This document shows, one piece after another, positions 61,104 to 64,000 of a DNA stretch of 64,000 nucleotides; position 1 is the stretch's first letter; every line of letters starts with the position of its first letter. The DNA lies in NCBI GenBank assembly GCA_018402295.1, contig JAGYJI010000005.1:141067-205066 (forward strand). The letters run 5' to 3'. Under the pieces are notes generated by a model. The model made no database searches. It was given only the letters and a program-made list of their open reading frames with translations, and was not told where the DNA came from. Both the position numbers and the translations under genes were made by a program. Source of the stretch: Pontimonas sp. (lineage in GTDB: Bacteria > Actinomycetota > Actinomycetes > Actinomycetales > Microbacteriaceae).

Positions 61104-62261
61104 GTGGCGGGGCCGGCACTCGCCCAGAAGCCGTTGTCTATCGGCCCGCTGGAGCTTGATGTCCCCGTTGTCCTGGCACCGATGGCGGGAATCACCAACA
61201 CGGCGTTTCGGAGACTCTGTCGCGAATATGGCGTGGGTCTCTATGTCAGCGAAATGATCACCAGCCGGGCACTCGTGGAGAAAACCCCCACCAGCATGCG
61301 CCTGATCAAGCACCACGAGTCAGAAGTCCCCCGCAGCATCCAGCTCTACGGTGTGGAGCCCACCACCATCTCGGAAGCTATTCGCTTCCTGGTCGATGAG
61401 GACCGGTGTGACCACATTGATTTGAACTTCGGATGCCCTGTTCCCAAGGTGACCCGAAAAGGCGGGGGAGCGGCCCTGCCCTGGAAACGGAGCCTCTTTC
61501 GGGACATCGTGGAGAGCGCGGTGAGGGCTGCCGGAGATATTCCCGTCACCATCAAAATGCGCAAAGGCATCGACGACAACCACCTGACGTTCCTCGAAGC
61601 CGGGAAAGCAGCGGAAGGGGCTGGAGTGGCCTCGATTGCCCTGCACGCCCGCACCGCGTCACAGTTCTATTCCGGTCACGCCGACTGGGACGCCATTGGG
61701 GAGCTCAAGTCCCAGATCACCGGCGTTCCGGTGCTCGGCAACGGAGACATCTGGAGTGCTGAGGATGCCTTGGCGATGGTGAAACAGAGCGAATGTGACG
61801 GGGTTGTGGTGGGGCGCGGCTGTTTGGGACGTCCCTGGCTCTTTGGCGACCTGCAAGCCGCGTTCAAGGGTGAGGGTGTCCGCATTCAACCGGGTCTGGG
61901 AGCTGTTGCCGAGGCATTTCGTCGCCACGCAGAGCTTCTGGTGGAGTTTTTCGATGGCGACGAAGGACACGCCTGTCGCGATATTCGCAAACACGTGGCC
62001 TGGTATTTCAAGGGCTACCCGGTCGGCGGAAACGTCCGGGCACGACTTGCCACGGTGGAGTCTCTCCAGCAGATTGATGATTTCCTGGGTGAGCTGGACT
62101 GGTCTGCTCCCTATCCCACCGAAGGAGTGGAGGGTCCCCGCGGTCGCCAGGGGTCACCCAAGAAGGTCGCTCTGCCCGAGCGTTGGTTGGAGAGCAGGGA
62201 GCTGGCCTCCGGTGAGCGCGACACCCTGCGTCTTGCGGAAGTGGACTCCAGTGGTGGCTAA
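61104..62261 (+). CDS. dusB: tRNA-dihydrouridine synthase
   Basis: FMN enzyme that reduces uridines in the D loop of tRNA. VPVVLAPMAGITNTAFRRLCRE, IDLNFGCPVPKV with the catalytic Cys, KMRKGIDD, GNGDIWSAEDALAM and GVVVGRGCLGRPWLF are the family series. At 385 residues it matches the actinobacterial DusB type. GTG 61104 lies 2 nt after glyS. The end overlaps dgt. Confidence 0.95.
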   Translation: MAGPALAQKPLSIGPLELDVPVVLAPMAGITNTAFRRLCREYGVGLYVSEMITSRALVEKTPTSMRLIKHHESEVPRSIQLYGVEPTTISEAIRFLVDEDRCDHIDLNFGCPVPKVTRKGGGAALPWKRSLFRDIVESAVRAAGDIPVTIKMRKGIDDNHLTFLEAGKAAEGAGVASIALHARTASQFYSGHADWDAIGELKSQITGVPVLGNGDIWSAEDALAMVKQSECDGVVVGRGCLGRPWLFGDLQAAFKGEGVRIQPGLGAVAEAFRRHAELLVEFFDGDEGHACRDIRKHVAWYFKGYPVGGNVRARLATVESLQQIDDFLGELDWSAPYPTEGVEGPRGRQGSPKKVALPERWLESRELASGERDTLRLAEVDSSGG

Positions 62262-63465
62262 GACCTACACCGAGTTTGACCGTGAGCGCTTTGTTCCAGA
62301 AACCCACTCATCCTCGAGGAGTGATTTTGCGAGAGACCGAGGGCGACTTCTGCACTCCTCGGCGCTTCGGCGCTTAGCGGCAAAAACCCAGGTCCTCTCT
62401 CCGACAGCGGGCCTGGATTTTGCGAGAAACCGTCTCACCCACTCGTTGGAAGTGGCGCAAATAGGGCGAGAACTCGCCAATCGGCTGGGCCTTGACGCCG
62501 ATGTTGTCGAAACCGCCTGTTTGGCCCACGATCTTGGTCACCCGCCCTTTGGGCACAACGGTGAGCAGGCGCTCTCCGAGTGGGCAACCCAGTGCGGGGG
62601 TTTCGAAGGCAATGCGCAATCCTTCCGACTGCTGGTGAGACTGGAGCCCAAAGCCGTGGACCCCCAGGGGGTTCCCCGAGGGCTCAACCTCACCCGGACC
62701 AGCCTGTTGGCGAGCATCAAATACCCGTGGAGCGCTGAAACACCCGATATTGACCCCAGCGGCCGGAAGAAGTTTGGCGTGTATGCCGATGACCAGGACG
62801 TCTTCGCTTGGGTGCGTCAGGGACTCCCCGAGCGACGGCTCACCATTGAGGCTGAAGTCATGGACTTCTCCGATGATGTGGCCTATTCGGTGCACGATTT
62901 TGAGGACGCCATAGTCAATGGCTACCTCGATCCATCGGCACTGGCCTCGGAAAAAGATCGAGCGGACATCCTCCACGACATGGCAACCTGGGTCGGAAAA
63001 TCCTCTGCCGACTCGTTGGTCGCCGCGTGGGAGCGGCTCGCGAGCGTGCCGGGCTGGGTCACCGGCTTTCAGCCCTCGAGAGCACAATTGGCCACGCTCA
63101 AAAACCTCACCAGCACGCTGATTGGGCGCTTTGCTTTGGCGGCGACCATCGAGAGCGTGGAGGGCCTGGAGTCGTTGAGCGTTCCCGAGGACACTCAGGA
63201 CGAAATTGCACTTCTGAAAGGTCTCGTTGCGGTCCATGTCATGTCCCACACAGCCCGTCAGCCGGTCTATCACCACCAGAGGGATGTCGTGAAAGCACTT
63301 GCCCAGGCCCTGAGCGACGATCCACTTCTGATGGACGCCGTTTTCCAAGCCGATTACGCCGCAGCCACCACGGACGCTGCGAGGCAGCGCGTGGTGGTTG
63401 ACCAGGTAGCCTCACTCACCGATCAGTCCGCCATGGCGCTGTATGAGCGGCTTGGCATCTCCTAG
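62254..63465 (+). CDS. dgt: Deoxyguanosinetriphosphate triphosphohydrolase-like protein
   Basis: HD-domain hydrolase that removes triphosphate from dGTP or other dNTPs. SDFARDRGRLLHSSALRRLAAKTQV, NRLTHSLEVAQIGREL and the metal motif CLAHDLGHPPFGHNGEQAL are visible. At 403 residues it is the usual actinobacterial type. The ORF track starts at 61795 inside dusB; GTG 62254 (or 62251) begins the conserved part, overlapping dusB by 8 nt. Confidence 0.94.
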   Translation: MAKTYTEFDRERFVPETHSSSRSDFARDRGRLLHSSALRRLAAKTQVLSPTAGLDFARNRLTHSLEVAQIGRELANRLGLDADVVETACLAHDLGHPPFGHNGEQALSEWATQCGGFEGNAQSFRLLVRLEPKAVDPQGVPRGLNLTRTSLLASIKYPWSAETPDIDPSGRKKFGVYADDQDVFAWVRQGLPERRLTIEAEVMDFSDDVAYSVHDFEDAIVNGYLDPSALASEKDRADILHDMATWVGKSSADSLVAAWERLASVPGWVTGFQPSRAQLATLKNLTSTLIGRFALAATIESVEGLESLSVPEDTQDEIALLKGLVAVHVMSHTARQPVYHHQRDVVKALAQALSDDPLLMDAVFQADYAAATTDAARQRVVVDQVASLTDQSAMALYERLGIS

Positions 63466-63511
63466 TTCTCCACACCCATTTCTTCCCGGTGTGCCAGGAG
63501 CCTGGGCTAAC

Positions 63512-63517
63512 TAGACT
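63512..63517 (+). promoter_or_regulatory. Leaderless -10 box for dnaG
   Basis: TAGACT, 6 nt, then GTG 63524. The repeat CCAGG-AG-CCTGG (about 63494-63505) lies upstream and may be a terminator stem of dgt. Confidence 0.5.
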
Positions 63518-63523
63518 GGCGGT

Positions 63524-64000
63524 GTGGCGGGGTTGATTAAACGCGGAGACATCGATGAGGTGCGCCAGCGCGTCAACATTGCCGATGTTGTGGGCGATTA
63601 TGTGACGCTCAAGTCCGCCGGGGTCGGCTCCATGAAGGGGCTCTGCCCCTTCCACGATGAGCGAAGCCCCAGTTTTCATGTGCGCCCACAAGCCGGTTTT
63701 TATCACTGTTTTGGCTGCGGTGAGGGCGGCGATGCCTATAGTTTTTGCAGAAAATCGATCACCTGAGCTTCCAGGAAGCTGTCGAGCGTCTCGCGGAGCG
63801 GGTGGGATACCAGCTGACCTATGACGAGGGCAGTGGTGGCCAACCGGCGGGTAACCGGGCGCGCCTGTATGCGGCCAATCAGGCCGCAGAGAAATTCTTT
63901 CGTGAGCAGCTGGTCACCCCGGACGCGGCACTCGGGCGAGCATTCCTCGGCGAGCGCGGTTTCGATGCCCTCGCGGCGGAGCGTTTCGGGGTGGGGTATG
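63524..64000 (+). CDS. dnaG: DNA primase, N-terminal part (one apparent frame break; runs off the window)
   Basis: Makes RNA primers at the replication fork. The zinc-binding domain has CPFHDERSPSFHVRP and HCFGCGEGGDA (CHCC). The track ORF ends at 63766, but a T missing from the run at 63742-63746 restores FLQKIDHLSFQEAVERLAERVGYQL, which stays open to base 64000 with the start of the catalytic core linker (AANQAAEKFFREQLV, FLGERGF). About 160 residues are visible. Confidence 0.95.

Overview
The window looks like a chromosomal segment from a streamlined, GC-rich (roughly 60 %) actinobacterium, most probably a Microbacteriaceae-type organism. The reasons are the housekeeping gene order (rplU-rpmA-obg-proB-proA-nadD-rsfS-tRNA-Ala; hrcA-dnaJ-rsmE-HIT-phoH-ybeY-CBS protein-era-leuA-recO-uppS), family-specific proteins such as DUF4233 after folC, many GTG starts, very tight gene packing (ATGA and TAATG overlaps, convergent genes sharing a CTAG as both stop codons) and a pervasive leaderless-promoter signature (TAnnnT, 6-7 nt, then ATG/GTG). 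I see no insertion sequence, phage gene, CRISPR array or rRNA. No gene-free stretch exceeds about 230 nt.

Layout. 1-4.0 kb: 3' end of ileS, folC, a DUF4233 membrane protein, ndk. 4.0-6.8 kb: VKOR (minus) divergent from RNase E/G. 6.9-9.9 kb: an overlapping trio of CxCxxxP permease, TIGR03943-type partner and a membrane-anchored Ig-like/beta-propeller protein. 10.0-17.2 kb: rplU, rpmA, obg, proB, proA, a small membrane protein, nadD, a repeat-bearing membrane protein, rsfS, tRNA-Ala(GGC), pdxH. 17.2-24.6 kb: LLM flavoenzyme, lipoprotein rhodanese with a CsoR/CstR-like operator, App1-like phosphatase, TetR regulator, OpuB-type betaine/choline ABC importer, DedA. 24.6-33.5 kb: divergent pabC-like and pabB genes, leuS, comEA, comEC, holA and an unlisted 25-codon membrane microprotein. 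33.6-37.0 kb: type III polyketide synthase, ICMT-like methyltransferase, FAD oxidoreductase and UbiA prenyltransferase, the most accessory-looking locus. 37.0-42.3 kb: ABM-like protein, rpsT, lepA, small membrane protein, ribF, MFS. 42.3-46.6 kb: SorC regulator, deoC and two aldehyde dehydrogenases (deoxyribose use). 46.7-64 kb: truB, membrane protein, hemW, hrcA-dnaJ with a CIRCE-like element, rsmE, HIT, phoH, ybeY, CBS transporter, era, leuA with a leucine leader-peptide attenuator, recO, uppS, glyS, dusB, dgt, 5' part of dnaG.

Sequence quality matters here. I count about 33 single-base (once 2-base) reading-frame breaks in about 20 genes, many of them essential (obg, leuS, lepA, era, glyS, dnaG, holA). 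In every case the second frame continues the family sequence without loss. Apparent losses mostly sit in G/C/T homopolymers and apparent gains are scattered. I therefore read them as indel errors of the assembly, not pseudogenes, and give merged gene coordinates; split ORFs in the track should be joined.

Functionally the window is mainly informational and core metabolism, with four accessory modules: osmolyte uptake, deoxyribose catabolism, a putative metal/metalloid permease unit, and a phenolic-lipid-like type III PKS cluster. I find no clearly new defence or mobile system. The best candidates for new biology are the PKS cluster, the nested divergent leaderless pabB/pabC promoters, the leuA leader that seems to begin at +1, the hairpin-controlled microprotein, and the truncated second aldehyde dehydrogenase.
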